Source: Arthrobacter sp. ISL-48
GTDB lineage: Bacteria; Actinomycetota; Actinomycetes; Actinomycetales; Micrococcaceae
Reading direction: 5' to 3'
Assembly: GCF_018613805.1 (NCBI RefSeq)
Contig: NZ_JAGGPL010000003.1
Span: forward strand, 434,001-498,000
DNA: 64,000 bases
Each line of letters begins with the position of its first letter. Position 1 is the first letter of the stretch. Shown in pieces: positions 26,479-34,755 of this stretch. The notes under the pieces were generated by a model that saw only the letters and a list, made by a program, of their open reading frames with translations, was not told where the DNA came from and did no database searches. Both the position numbers and the translations under genes were made by a program.

Positions 26479-27989
26479 CAGCCGCGGAAGGTACGGAGCC
26501 GGTTCAGGGACGAATCCTTGCCCAGGATCACCATCGATTCGAACAGCGGCGGGGATATCCGGCGGCCCGAGATTGCGGTGCGGACCGGGCCGAATGCCAG
26601 CCGTGGTTTGATCCCGAGGCCTTCCACCAGTGCCTGTTTCAATGCTGTCTGGATGCTTTCCGGATTCCAGTCCTCCACGGGGTCCAGGGCGGCGATGGCG
26701 GCGTCGAGCACTTCGGTGAGGTTCTCCGGGAGGCCCTTGCGTGCGTCATCCGCGACGTCGATCGCGTCGTCATTCTTGAAAAGGAACGCCAGCATTTCCG
26801 GTGCTTCGCCCAGCAGGGAGATGCGCTCCTGGATCAGCGGCGCCGCCTCGGTAAGGATCTCCTCCTGGCGGGCCGTGAGGCTCTCCCCCACGAAACCGGC
26901 CGCGCGCAGGTACGGCACCAGCCGGCTGCGGAAATCCTCGGGATCGAGCATACGGATGTGGGTGCCGTTGATGGCCTCGGCCTTCTTGATGTCGAAGCGG
27001 GCAGGGTTGGCCAGCACGTCATGGACATCGAAGTACTCGATCAGCTGATCCACCGTGAAGATGTCCTCGTCCGCAGACAGGCTCCAGCCAAGCAGTGAGA
27101 GATAGTTCAGCAGCCCCTCAGGGATGAAGCCGCGGTCGCGAAGCAGGAACAGGTTGGATTGCGGGTCGCGCTTGGACAGCTTCTTGTTTCCCTCGCCCAT
27201 GACGTAAGGGAGGTGCCCGAAGACCGGCAGGTAGCTGGCGACGCCAATCTCCATGAGTGCCTGGATCAGCACCACCTGGCGGGGCGTGGACGAGAGCAGG
27301 TCCTCGCCGCGGAGCACGTGGGTGATGCCCATCAGTGCGTCGTCGACAGGATTGACGAGGGTGTAGAGCGGGGAACCGTCGGCGCGGACGATGACGTAGT
27401 CCGGGATGCTGCCGGCCTTGAAGGTTATCTCGCCGCGGACCATGTCGGTGAACGTGACGTCCTCGTCAGGCATCCGGACGCGCAGGACGGGCTTGCGGCC
27501 TTCGGCCTTGAAGGCGGCAAGCTGCTCTTCGGTGAGCTCGCGGTCGAAGTTGTCGTAGCCGAGCTTGGGGTCGCGGCCTGCCGCACGGTGGCGCGCCTCG
27601 ACTTCTTCCGGCGAGGAGTAGCACTCGTACGCATAGCCGGCGTCGATCAGCTTGGCCACCACGTCCTTGTAGAGGTCAAGACGCTGCGACTGCCTGTAGG
27701 GCTCATGAGGTCCGCCGACCTCAACGCCCTCTTCCCAGGTGATGCCCAGCCACTTCAGCGCCTCCAGCAGCTGCTGGTAGCTCTCTTCCGAGTCGCGTGC
27801 CGCGTCTGTGTCCTCGATGCGGAACACGAAGGTGCCCTTGGTGTGCTTGGCGTGGGCCCAGTTGAAGAGGGCCGTGCGGATCAGGCCGACGTGCGGTGTA
27901 CCTGTGGGCGACGGGCAGAACCGGACACGGACCGGGGTATCGGCGGTGACGGCAGGGACGGCGACAGGAGCAGCGGAGGGGGTAGTCAT
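26478..27989 (-). CDS. gltX: glutamyl-tRNA synthetase
   Basis: 503 residues from ATG 27989; a longer open frame to 28064 lacks family support. Class I motifs: [22 protein letters not shown] (HIGH variant) and KLSKRD (KMSKS variant). The C-terminal anticodon-binding region ends at [22 protein letters not shown], well conserved in bacterial GltX. It charges tRNA-Glu and, in organisms without GlnRS, also tRNA-Gln for later amidation. The tRNA-Glu and tRNA-Gln genes lie 3 kb downstream on the same strand. Confidence 0.96.
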   Translation of the reverse strand: MTTPSAAPVAVPAVTADTPVRVRFCPSPTGTPHVGLIRTALFNWAHAKHTKGTFVFRIEDTDAARDSEESYQQLLEALKWLGITWEEGVEVGGPHEPYRQSQRLDLYKDVVAKLIDAGYAYECYSSPEEVEARHRAAGRDPKLGYDNFDRELTEEQLAAFKAEGRKPVLRVRMPDEDVTFTDMVRGEITFKAGSIPDYVIVRADGSPLYTLVNPVDDALMGITHVLRGEDLLSSTPRQVVLIQALMEIGVASYLPVFGHLPYVMGEGNKKLSKRDPQSNLFLLRDRGFIPEGLLNYLSLLGWSLSADEDIFTVDQLIEYFDVHDVLANPARFDIKKAEAINGTHIRMLDPEDFRSRLVPYLRAAGFVGESLTARQEEILTEAAPLIQERISLLGEAPEMLAFLFKNDDAIDVADDARKGLPENLTEVLDAAIAALDPVEDWNPESIQTALKQALVEGLGIKPRLAFGPVRTAISGRRISPPLFESMVILGKDSSLNRLRTFRG

Positions 27990-28069
27990 AGTGGTATCAA
28001 CTTTACCAACCGGGGCCCGCCGGTCCGGACCACCCGAACCGGGCGCCGGCTTCCGGTACGCCACAGGGC

Positions 28070-28846
28070 CTAGCGGCGGACCACCGGGTTGGACAAGCGC
28101 CCGATCCCCTCGATTTCCACTTCGTAGCGGTCACCGGCCTTCACCAGGCCCACACCTGCGGGAGTGCCTGTCATAATGACATCCCCGGGCAGAAGGGTGA
28201 ACGCCTGCGACACGATGGACACGAGTTCCCGGACGCCGCGGATCATCTGGCTGGTGTTGCCGTCCTGGCGGAGCTCGCCATTGAGCCGGCCCTGGATCTG
28301 CAGGTCCTCGGTGTCAAGCTCCGTTTCGATCCACGGTCCCAGGGGTGCGGACGTGTCAAAGCCCTTGGCACGGGCCCACTGCAAGTCGGTCTTTTGAACG
28401 TCCCTGGCGGTGAGGTCGTTTCCGCACGTATAGCCGAAGATCACGTCGTCAACACGTTCTTCCGGGACATCCTTGCAGATTCGGCCGATGACGACGCACA
28501 GCTCGGCTTCGAAGGAGATTTCTTCAGAGAAGTCCGGCAGCACGATGGGATCGTTCGGCCCCACCACAGCGGTGTTCGGCTTCAGGAACAGCAGCGGCTG
28601 GGCCGGGACCTCGTTGCCGAGCTCGTGGGCGTGCTCGACGAAGTTGCGCCCGACGCCGACGACCTTACTGCGGGGAATGATAGGGGCCAGGAGCCGCACG
28701 TCTTCAAGCTTGTGGCGGACGGAGGTCCGTTCCACTCCATTGAAGAAGGGGTCGCCGTGGATGACAGTGATTTCCTCACTGCCGGGCTCGCCTTCAACAA
28801 CGCCATAGAGGGGATCAGAATCGACTACAAACCGGGCAATACGCAT
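28070..28846 (-). CDS. fumarylacetoacetate hydrolase family protein
   Basis: 258 residues. The FAH fold is shown by [17 protein letters not shown], the metal-binding [14 protein letters not shown], the central [14 protein letters not shown] and the C-terminal [16 protein letters not shown]. Relatives include 2-hydroxyhepta-2,4-diene-1,7-dioate isomerase and acylpyruvase/oxaloacetate decarboxylase (FAHD1-like) enzymes; the sequence does not decide. A TAGGGT -10-like element stands 7 bases before the ATG: probably leaderless. It is 80 bases upstream of gltX and may form an operon with gltX and the HAD gene. Confidence 0.9.
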   Translation of the reverse strand: MRIARFVVDSDPLYGVVEGEPGSEEITVIHGDPFFNGVERTSVRHKLEDVRLLAPIIPRSKVVGVGRNFVEHAHELGNEVPAQPLLFLKPNTAVVGPNDPIVLPDFSEEISFEAELCVVIGRICKDVPEERVDDVIFGYTCGNDLTARDVQKTDLQWARAKGFDTSAPLGPWIETELDTEDLQIQGRLNGELRQDGNTSQMIRGVRELVSIVSQAFTLLPGDVIMTGTPAGVGLVKAGDRYEVEIEGIGRLSNPVVRR

Positions 28847-28888
28847 GGTTCCAACCCTACAGTCTCCGGCCGGGGCCTCCGGGAAGGG

Positions 28889-29686
28889 TCAGTTGCGCCC
28901 GGGCTGTCCCCGCAGGTAGTCAAGCTGGGCAGCCACCGATGTTTCAGCCGCGCGCCTCACGGAAGGTCCGACGTCGGCATACACAGCGTCGGTGACCTCC
29001 GGCACCCCGGCGCTTCGGCCCAGTCGCTCAAGTGCTTCCCTAATCTGTGCGAGCCTCTCCTGCCGGTGGTCACGGTAGGCGCGGGTGACGGCGTCAAGGG
29101 AAGGCAGGACCGGACCATGGGCGGGCAGGACGGTCGCCGGCCCCAGGTTCTCCAGCTTGTCCAATGAGGCCAGGTAGTCCCCAAGCTTCCCGTCCGGGAA
29201 ATCCAGCATCGTGGTGCCGCGGCCCAGGATGGTGTCGCCAGTCAGTACGGAACCGTGCGGGCCGTCTCCAGGCAGATGGAAGCATACAGAATCTGAGGTG
29301 TGGCCAGGAGTGGCCAGAACGGAGATATCCACCCCGGCTGCCCGGATGACCTCGCCGTCTGCCAGCGGGGACCCTGCATGGCAATGCGCCGGGTCAGCAG
29401 CCCTGACCGGGGCAGCCGTCAACTCGTGCAGGCGGCGCGAACCCGCGGTGTGGTCAGCATGCCGGTGCGTAACCAGGATCAGCACTATGTGTGCGTAGTT
29501 GGCCAAAGCACGCAGGTGACCTTCAGCCTGCGGTCCGGGATCCACTACAACGACGTCGGGCGATTCCGGCTGCCCGATCAGGTAGGAATTGGTCCCATCC
29601 AGGGACATGGGGCCGGGATTGGGCGCCAGGATGAACTTCGTCAGGGCTGAGCTGGGCTGCGGGACAGGGCCGGAAGCTGTAGTCAC
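28889..29686 (-). CDS. metallo-beta-lactamase-fold hydrolase
   Basis: 265 residues from GTG 29686; the open frame continues to 29881 but the extra N-terminus is not protein-like. The zinc-binding motif reads THRHADHTAG (HxHxDH). GHTSDSVCFHL carries the third-His region, LTGDTILGRG the bridging Asp, and LPAHGPV the last His. A C-terminal helical domain (RQERLAQIREALER, then LDYL) matches the LACTB2 group, which includes ribonucleases. The substrate is not determined. It lies next to, and is divergent from, the unknown gene at 29812. Confidence 0.88.
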   Translation of the reverse strand: MTTASGPVPQPSSALTKFILAPNPGPMSLDGTNSYLIGQPESPDVVVVDPGPQAEGHLRALANYAHIVLILVTHRHADHTAGSRRLHELTAAPVRAADPAHCHAGSPLADGEVIRAAGVDISVLATPGHTSDSVCFHLPGDGPHGSVLTGDTILGRGTTMLDFPDGKLGDYLASLDKLENLGPATVLPAHGPVLPSLDAVTRAYRDHRQERLAQIREALERLGRSAGVPEVTDAVYADVGPSVRRAAETSVAAQLDYLRGQPGRN

Positions 29687-29811
29687 CGTCCTATCTTTGC
29701 ATCGGCCGCCGCATTGCCCCCGATCACGCTGCCGGAATAGAAGAGCCTGCGGGCACGGTTGACCACCAGTGAAGACATACGATCTCCACCAGGAAGCCGG
29801 AACCAGACACC

Positions 29812-30408
29812 ATGAGCACCACAACCACCCTTGCAGATCTGCTCGCCGAGGCTGATGCCGGCGGCCACGACCACGCCGCAACGGAGAAGAGCAGCGGACT
29901 CCAGCACATCCATAACCACGCGACGGGCAGCATCGTCTGGTTCCCCACGTGGAAAAAGTTCCGCGAGACGTCCGATTGGAGCGAGGAGGTAGATACTTTC
30001 GTCGAGGACTTCAGATCAGGTGCACGACCCGTGGAAGCAGGGGCGTCAAGATTCCTAACCGCTGACCTCGACGCGCTCCTGAACCGCGCCGCTGCGTCCA
30101 GTGATGCCAACATTTTTGTCCAGCAGAACCTTACGAAACACCTGACCCGGACCTGGGCAGTGGGCGACGCCGTTGCCAAAGCAACGGGAAAGGACCTGCC
30201 CACCGGCACGACGCCGTCGTCCGTCTTTGCCGACTATCCCTACGACGTGTATGCCCAGGATGGTGGAGCGTTCGCCACAGCGCTCTGGAACGATGTCATT
30301 GATGCCCGGCGAAACCGCACCCTGGCCGACGAAGCTGCCCGGAAGGCCCTGAAGCCTGTGTCCCGTAAGGCGCTCAAAAACGCTGCCCGGAAGGCCGCCC
30401 GGCGCTGA
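29812..30408 (+). CDS. conserved-type hypothetical protein with basic C-terminus
   Basis: 198 residues; I do not recognise a domain. The N-terminal third is soluble and His-containing (GGHDHAATE, then LQHIHNHATGSIVWFPTWKKF). The middle is predicted helical (VDTFVEDFRSG, LDALLNRAAASSDANIFVQQNLTKHL). The last 25 residues are strongly basic with Arg-Lys-Ala repeats (RKALKPVSRKALKNAARKA), a possible nucleic-acid or membrane contact. It has no signal peptide or membrane segment. It is monocistronic between the divergent MBL-fold gene and a strong bidirectional hairpin at 30435-30493. Confidence 0.65.
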   Translation: MSTTTTLADLLAEADAGGHDHAATEKSSGLQHIHNHATGSIVWFPTWKKFRETSDWSEEVDTFVEDFRSGARPVEAGASRFLTADLDALLNRAAASSDANIFVQQNLTKHLTRTWAVGDAVAKATGKDLPTGTTPSSVFADYPYDVYAQDGGAFATALWNDVIDARRNRTLADEAARKALKPVSRKALKNAARKAARR

Positions 30409-30434
30409 TGCCCGGAGCGCCCTCCGCCATACGA

Positions 30435-30493
30435 ACGACGGCGGCTGCCCGGCACAGTGTTTACGTTTAAACAGTGCCGGCAACCGCCGTCGT
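30435..30493. terminator. bidirectional terminator hairpin before ilvE
   Basis: Outer arms ACGACGGCGG and CCGCCGTCGT enclose inner arms CCGGCAC..TGTTTA and TAAACA..GTGCCGG, giving a long nearly continuous stem. It lies between the convergent gene at 29812-30408 and ilvE and can serve both strands. Confidence 0.7.
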
Positions 30494-30518
30494 AATTCTT
30501 GGAGCCTGATGACCGAAA

Positions 30519-31631
30519 CTAGGCCAGCCGGGTCAGCCAGCCGTGGGTGTCCGGAACGGTGCCGGTCTGGATGCCCAGGAGCTTCTCGCGGATGGCCATG
30601 GTGGTTTCCCCTGCCGTGGCGTCCTCGGATCCGATGAACTCGGTGGCGTCCTTCAGCAAGCCGATGGGCGTGATCACCGCCGCAGTCCCGCAGGCGAAGA
30701 CCTCGGCGATCTCGCCGGATGCAACACCGTCGCGCCACTCATCCAGCGTGATCTTGCGCTCGGTCACTTGACGGCCCATATCCTTAGCCACCTGGACCAC
30801 GGACATGCGGGTAATGCCTTCCAGGATGGTTCCGGTCAGAGCCGGGGTCACGAGGGATCCGTCCTTCATGACGAAAAACACGTTCATGCCGCCAAGCTCT
30901 TCGACCGCGTTGTCGTTGAACTGGTCCAGGAAAAGAACCTGCTTGCAGCCGTGTGCCTCCGCCTCCTGCTGCGCGATGAGGGAGGCAGCGTAGTTACCGC
31001 CGCACTTGGCGTCACCCGTGCCGCCCCTTCCGGCGCGGGCATACTCCCGAGAGATCCAGATGGAGACCGGTTTGAGTTCCTTGCCGAAGTAGTTGCCGGC
31101 GGGGGACGCGATCACCCGGAACGAAACCTCGCGTGCCGCCCGGACGCCCAGGAAGGCCTCCGTGGCGATCATGAACGGGCGAAGATAGAGGGCTTCGCCG
31201 TCGCCGGAGGGAACCCATTCCTTGTCCGCCGTGACAAGCTCGCGGATGGCGCCAAGGAAGTACTCCGCAGGAAGTTCCGGAAGGGCAAGCCTGCGGGCGG
31301 ATTTATTCAGGCGGGCTGCGTTGGCTTCCGGGCGGAAGGTCCAGATGGAGCCATCTGCGTGCCGGTACGCCTTGAGGCCTTCGAAAATCTCCTGGCCGTA
31401 GTGGAACACCGCCGCTGACGGATCCAGGGAAATCGGACCGTACGCCTCGACGCGGGGGTTGTGCCATCCGCCTTCACCGTTAGCGTCCACGCTGTAGTCG
31501 ACGATGGCAGTGTGGTCGGTGAAGTAATCGCCGAATCCCGGGTTGGCCAGGATGGCTGCACGCTCTTCAGCTGACTTCGGGGTTGCCGAGAGCTGCTGGT
31601 TGAATTCGACGCCATGGGCAGTCTGAGTCAT
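30519..31631 (-). CDS. ilvE: branched-chain amino-acid aminotransferase
   Basis: 370 residues, class IV PLP fold, the BCAT group of this length. Visible motifs: HYGQEIFEGLKAYRH, the Schiff-base lysine in GDAKCGGNYAASLIAQQEA, EELGGMNVFFVM and the C-terminal EVFACGTAAVITPIG. It interconverts Leu/Ile/Val and their 2-keto acids with glutamate. A GGAGG ribosome-binding site lies just upstream of the ATG. It follows leuB by 138 bases but has no TCTCA-N5-TGAGA site of its own, so it may have an independent promoter or read-through from leuB. Confidence 0.96.
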   Translation of the reverse strand: MTQTAHGVEFNQQLSATPKSAEERAAILANPGFGDYFTDHTAIVDYSVDANGEGGWHNPRVEAYGPISLDPSAAVFHYGQEIFEGLKAYRHADGSIWTFRPEANAARLNKSARRLALPELPAEYFLGAIRELVTADKEWVPSGDGEALYLRPFMIATEAFLGVRAAREVSFRVIASPAGNYFGKELKPVSIWISREYARAGRGGTGDAKCGGNYAASLIAQQEAEAHGCKQVLFLDQFNDNAVEELGGMNVFFVMKDGSLVTPALTGTILEGITRMSVVQVAKDMGRQVTERKITLDEWRDGVASGEIAEVFACGTAAVITPIGLLKDATEFIGSEDATAGETTMAIREKLLGIQTGTVPDTHGWLTRLA

Positions 31632-31722
31632 GGTTCCTCCACGATCGGCCGCCCGTGAAGTGGTTCAACCTTGAACCAGGAGGCGGCATTTGGTGATTCG
31701 AAACTAGCTTACGCCGGTTGGC

Positions 31723-31758
31723 AGAGCCCTCCGAGCCGGGCCCTCAGCTCCGGGCTCT
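31723..31758 (-). terminator. possible leuB terminator
   Basis: Between leuB and ilvE the minus strand has AGAGCCC and GGGCTCT arms 22 bases apart, with further G+C pairing inside. No clear U-tract follows, so the call is weak. Confidence 0.35.
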
Positions 31759-31769
31759 TGGAGCAGGGC

Positions 31770-32822
31770 CTACAGCGCCGCCGCAATGGCATCGCCGACC
31801 GCGCTGGTACTGCGGGTGCCGCCGTCGCGGTTTTCGACGTCGGCAATCACGGCGGCTTCGATCTTCCGTGCCGCCTCGGTGTACCCGAGGTGGTCCAGCA
31901 GGAGCGCTGCCGAGAGAATGGCGGCCGTGGGATCGGCCTTCTGCTGCCCGGCGATATCCGGAGCCGAGCCGTGCACGGGTTCGAACATGGACGGCGCGGT
32001 GCGGTCCATATTGATGTTGCCCGAGGCGGCCAAGCCGATGCCGCCGGTGATGGCTGCGGCGAGGTCCGTCAGAATGTCCCCGAAGAGGTTGTCTGTGACA
32101 ATGACATCGAAGCGGGACGGGTCAGTGACCATGAAGATAGTGGCCGCATCCACGTGCAGGTAGTCGTGGGTGACCTCAGGGAATTCCTGTGCCACGGCCT
32201 CGACGGTCCGCTTCCACAAGTGGCCCGCGAACACCAGGACATTGTGCTTGTGCACCAGGGTGACGTGCTTGCGCTCCCGGCCGCTGGCGCGTCGGAAGGC
32301 GTCACGGACCACCCGCTCCACGCCGTGGGCTGTGTTGAGCGAGACTTCGGTGGCCACTTCGTGGGGAGTTCCGGCACGCAACGTGCCACCGTTGCCCACG
32401 TAGGGGCCTTCGGTCCCCTCGCGGACAACGATGAAATCGATGGTGCCGGGGTTGGCCAGTGGACTTCCCACGGTTCCGAAGAGCCGGGACGGCCGCAGGT
32501 TGACGTAGTGGTCCAGGCTGAAGCGGAGCTTGAGCAGCATCTCCCGCTCGATGATCCCCGACGGGATCCGGGTGTCACCGGGGGCGGCACCGACCGCACC
32601 GAACAGGATGGCATCGCGAGTGCGCAGGTCAGCCAGGACGTGGTCAGGCAGGGTCTCCCCGGTGGCGAGCCAGTGCTCGGCACCGAGCTTGTAGTGGGTC
32701 TGCTCGAGGACGACGCCTTCAGCTGCGACTGCCTTTTCGAGGACTTTCAGTGCCTCGGCGATGACCTCTGGGCCAATGCCGTCACCGGGAATGACAGCAA
32801 GGTTAATAGTGGATGCGCTCAT
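31770..32822 (-). CDS. leuB: 3-isopropylmalate dehydrogenase
   Basis: 350 residues. The decarboxylating-dehydrogenase motifs are present: [12 protein letters not shown], the substrate arginines in LRPSRLF and [12 protein letters not shown], and the metal-binding [18 protein letters not shown]. It oxidises 3-isopropylmalate to 2-ketoisocaproate precursor in leucine synthesis. The promoter is unusually legible: -35 TTGTCC, 16-base spacer and -10 TAATAT end 9 bases before the ATG. The TCTCA-N5-TGAGA site ends 4 bases upstream of the -35. Confidence 0.96.
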   Translation of the reverse strand: MSASTINLAVIPGDGIGPEVIAEALKVLEKAVAAEGVVLEQTHYKLGAEHWLATGETLPDHVLADLRTRDAILFGAVGAAPGDTRIPSGIIEREMLLKLRFSLDHYVNLRPSRLFGTVGSPLANPGTIDFIVVREGTEGPYVGNGGTLRAGTPHEVATEVSLNTAHGVERVVRDAFRRASGRERKHVTLVHKHNVLVFAGHLWKRTVEAVAQEFPEVTHDYLHVDAATIFMVTDPSRFDVIVTDNLFGDILTDLAAAITGGIGLAASGNINMDRTAPSMFEPVHGSAPDIAGQQKADPTAAILSAALLLDHLGYTEAARKIEAAVIADVENRDGGTRSTSAVGDAIAAAL

Positions 32823-32831
32823 GATCCAAGA

Positions 32832-32879
32832 ATATTAAGGGGATCCGCATGCCGGACAATCCGTCTCAACTATTGAGAC
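32832..32879 (-). promoter_or_regulatory. leuB promoter with TCTCA-ACTAT-TGAGA site
   Basis: On the minus strand the -35 TTGTCC (32859-32854) and -10 TAATAT (32837-32832) are 16 bases apart; the mRNA would have a leader of only a few bases. The palindrome GTCTCA-ACTAT-TGAGAC (32863-32879) is 6-bp per arm and centred near -46, a standard activator position. It overlaps the last codons and stop of the sortase-like gene, so the operator sits inside coding DNA. Confidence 0.65.
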
Positions 32880-33625
32880 GCCGGGGCGGGTGCTTCCGGC
32901 GAGGCCACCACCACCACGTTGGTCCCCCAAAGGTCGTCCGTGTAGCAGGAGATCAGGACCAGCCTGTTAGGCACCACCTGCCAGATGGGGCTGTCCTTCA
33001 GGCCTGACTTTACGTAGGTGGTGACCGAGTCCACCCGGTAGGCCACTTCCCCGATGGCGGTGGTAACAGTGAGCCGGTCACCGGCCGCCGCCTTGGTGCT
33101 CAGCCTATTGAACGGTGCCTCCTGGTCCTGCCAGCTGTGGCCGGCCACGTACGTGGTATTGACCGAGCCTTCCCCCGGCATTCCGTAGGGGGCCAGCCAG
33201 TAGCCGTCCATCGTGGGGGGCGGAACGATGGTTTGGGTCGCCCGGTCGTCGCCACTGGGCTCCAGGGGATGGACCACTACGTCGATCCCGGCCGCGGGGT
33301 ACACAAGTCTCTGGGGTGGAGCCGCCGGCGGCCCGGGCGGACCCTGGACGCTGGCGGTCTCCGACGGCGTGGGAATTGGTGTGGACGGGGCTGGTGCGGG
33401 GGACATCGGCTGCACCGCAACCTCGGTGGCCGGCCGCGGGGAGCTGTCCGGTCCGGCCAGCAGTGGAAAAAGGGCCAAGGCCAGATAGCCCAGGATGCCG
33501 CAAAACACCACGAACGCGATGCTCCTGGCAGTGAAGATCCTCCCCTGCCGGGCTTGCGGCACGCGGGCGGTCTCATCCGGTGCTGCAGTTGATGCCGTTG
33601 ATTCCGGTGAGTGGTCAATGCCCAC
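32870..33625 (-). CDS. sortase-like protein, class E/F type, apparently lacking the catalytic Arg
   Basis: 251 residues from GTG 33625. A cytoplasmic basic N-terminus, one membrane segment (about 34-56), a Pro/Ser-rich spacer (60-105), then a sortase domain. The catalytic pair is clear: His163 in TTYVAGHSW and Cys227 in RLVLISCYTD. After the Cys, where sortases keep an Arg before the last strand, the sequence is DLWGTNVVVVAS, with no Arg. Either the enzyme uses another residue or it is inactive. It lies downstream of a surface-protein gene on the same strand, separated by a very strong hairpin (33659-33706). Sorting-substrate assignment is inferred. Confidence 0.78.
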   Translation of the reverse strand: MGIDHSPESTASTAAPDETARVPQARQGRIFTARSIAFVVFCGILGYLALALFPLLAGPDSSPRPATEVAVQPMSPAPAPSTPIPTPSETASVQGPPGPPAAPPQRLVYPAAGIDVVVHPLEPSGDDRATQTIVPPPTMDGYWLAPYGMPGEGSVNTTYVAGHSWQDQEAPFNRLSTKAAAGDRLTVTTAIGEVAYRVDSVTTYVKSGLKDSPIWQVVPNRLVLISCYTDDLWGTNVVVVASPEAPAPASQ

Positions 33626-33658
33626 GGTGCCCCCGCCTGTTGTGCCGAAACGTACCTG

Positions 33659-33706
33659 GACTCCGGCAGGCGCCGTGCCCTTGCGGCCACGGCGCCTGCC
33701 GGAGTC
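33659..33706 (-). terminator. 19-bp perfect hairpin between surface-protein and sortase genes
   Basis: GACTCCGGCAGGCGCCGTG and its exact complement are separated by 10 bases. The stem is G+C-rich and has no U-run on either side. It may terminate the surface-protein transcript, partly or fully, or protect its 3' end, so that the surface protein is made in excess of the sortase. Confidence 0.6.
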
Positions 33707-33741
33707 TCATGCAGCGCCCTTGCGGGCGTCAGTTCCCGGTG

Positions 33742-34551
33742 TCAATCCTTCCGACGGCGGGACACCCCGCCGTTGCCCGGCAGCGTCTTGCGGGCAGCTA
33801 CTCCCGCTGCTGCGACCAACATGGCAGCCAAGCCTCCCGCCCAGGGGGCAAGAGCAACGTCAGATGACCCTTTCACGGCAGTCTGGACATTGAATCCCTC
33901 GTTGATGGCAGCCACGGCACCTGCACCCGCCGGTGCTCCGACAACCGCCCCGCTTGGATTACCGGCACCCGGCACCACTCCCGGCGGCACCACTGGCGGT
34001 ACGACAGGCGGTACGACTGGCGGGACGACAGGCGGTACGACTGGCGGTACGACAGGCGGTACGACTGGTGGTACCTCTGTGGGGACACACCCGTTGTTGA
34101 ACGTGGCCTGCCCTTCGACCGTCCAGTTCTGGCCGCCCGGCACGACGGTTCCGCTGTTCGGCGGAATGATGTCCTCACTGAGCTGGTGGTTGGCATTGGC
34201 GTGACCGTTGAGGCCGTTCAAGTCAATGGTGATGACCACAAACGGGTTGGTGGTGGACCCGGTGGCGTGGCAGATGGTGATCTTGTCACCGCCATTGCCG
34301 TTCGGCTCCTCACCCGGCGCCACGCAGCCGGCGTTCCATATGTCGACCTTGTCCAGGTTGCTGCCCTCAGGAATGACGTCGCCGCCATTCTTCGGGATGA
34401 TGTCTTCCTCAAGCTGGTGGTTGGAATTCGCATGGCCAGAAAGACCGCTGACGTTCAAGGTTATCTGCACATAGGGGTTGGTGGTTGAGCCCGTGGCGTG
34501 GCAGATGGTGATCATTTCAGCGTCGCCCGGTGATTCCGCTGGCGATGCCAT
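33742..34551 (-). CDS. repeat-containing cell-surface protein, start unclear
   Basis: 269 residues from ATG 34551. Two copies of a ~40-residue unit (ITICHATGSTTNPYVQITLN.. and ITICHATGSTTNPFVVITID.., each ending in a GHAN-NHQL-EDIIP core) each start with a Cys and are followed by a further Cys (GCVAP, GCVPT). Then comes a Val-Pro-Pro-Val tract of about 30 residues and a C-terminal membrane segment (GGLAAMLVAAAGVAARK) with a basic tail SRRRKD. No LPxTG box is seen. The frame upstream of the ATG encodes a convincing signal peptide (KRILAALSVTGLAIL.. cleaved at AMA-S) but has no ATG, GTG or TTG before a stop at 34618-34620. See finding. Confidence 0.72.
   Translation of the reverse strand: MASPAESPGDAEMITICHATGSTTNPYVQITLNVSGLSGHANSNHQLEEDIIPKNGGDVIPEGSNLDKVDIWNAGCVAPGEEPNGNGGDKITICHATGSTTNPFVVITIDLNGLNGHANANHQLSEDIIPPNSGTVVPGGQNWTVEGQATFNNGCVPTEVPPVVPPVVPPVVPPVVPPVVPPVVPPVVPPGVVPGAGNPSGAVVGAPAGAGAVAAINEGFNVQTAVKGSSDVALAPWAGGLAAMLVAAAGVAARKTLPGNGGVSRRRKD
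33983..34078 (-). repeat. eight 12-bp tandem repeats coding for Val-Pro-Pro-Val
   Basis: On the plus strand the unit is GGCGGTACGACW, with A and T at the last base largely alternating, so a 24-bp period is superimposed. The first, fourth and last units carry substitutions. On the coding strand this gives the VVPP tract of the surface protein. Such tracts usually act as rigid wall-spanning stalks and can vary in copy number. Confidence 0.85.
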
Positions 34552-34718
34552 AGCCGTTGCTGAGGCACCCAGGATTGCGAGGCCCGTGACACTTAATGCG
34601 GCAAGGATCCGTTTCGCTTACGAAACAAGGCTATATACCGCGATACTTGCTCGTCTCCAGTACTCAGTACTCGCTTTCGCGGACGGACACTGCTTGTTTC
34701 GACCCGTCAGCTACTCGT

Positions 34719-34748
34719 TCCGGGCCGGGGCAAGTAGCCCCGGCCGGA
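34719..34748 (-). terminator. metG terminator hairpin
   Basis: Just after the metG stop the minus strand has CCGGCCGGGGC and GCCCCGGCCCGG around TACTT, an 11-bp stem with one bulge. No U-tract follows; it is probably an intrinsic or rho-assisted stop. Confidence 0.55.
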
Positions 34749-34755
34749 GCGTACT

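Noticed and set aside
33983..34078. Tandem 12-bp repeats as a CRISPR-like array
   Set aside because: Units abut without spacers and are in frame inside a protein-coding gene, encoding a Val-Pro tract.
34621..34720. Possible riboswitch upstream of the surface protein
   Set aside because: The region has small inverted repeats but no core sequence of a known riboswitch class that I could recognise; the nearest strong hairpin belongs to the metG 3' end.
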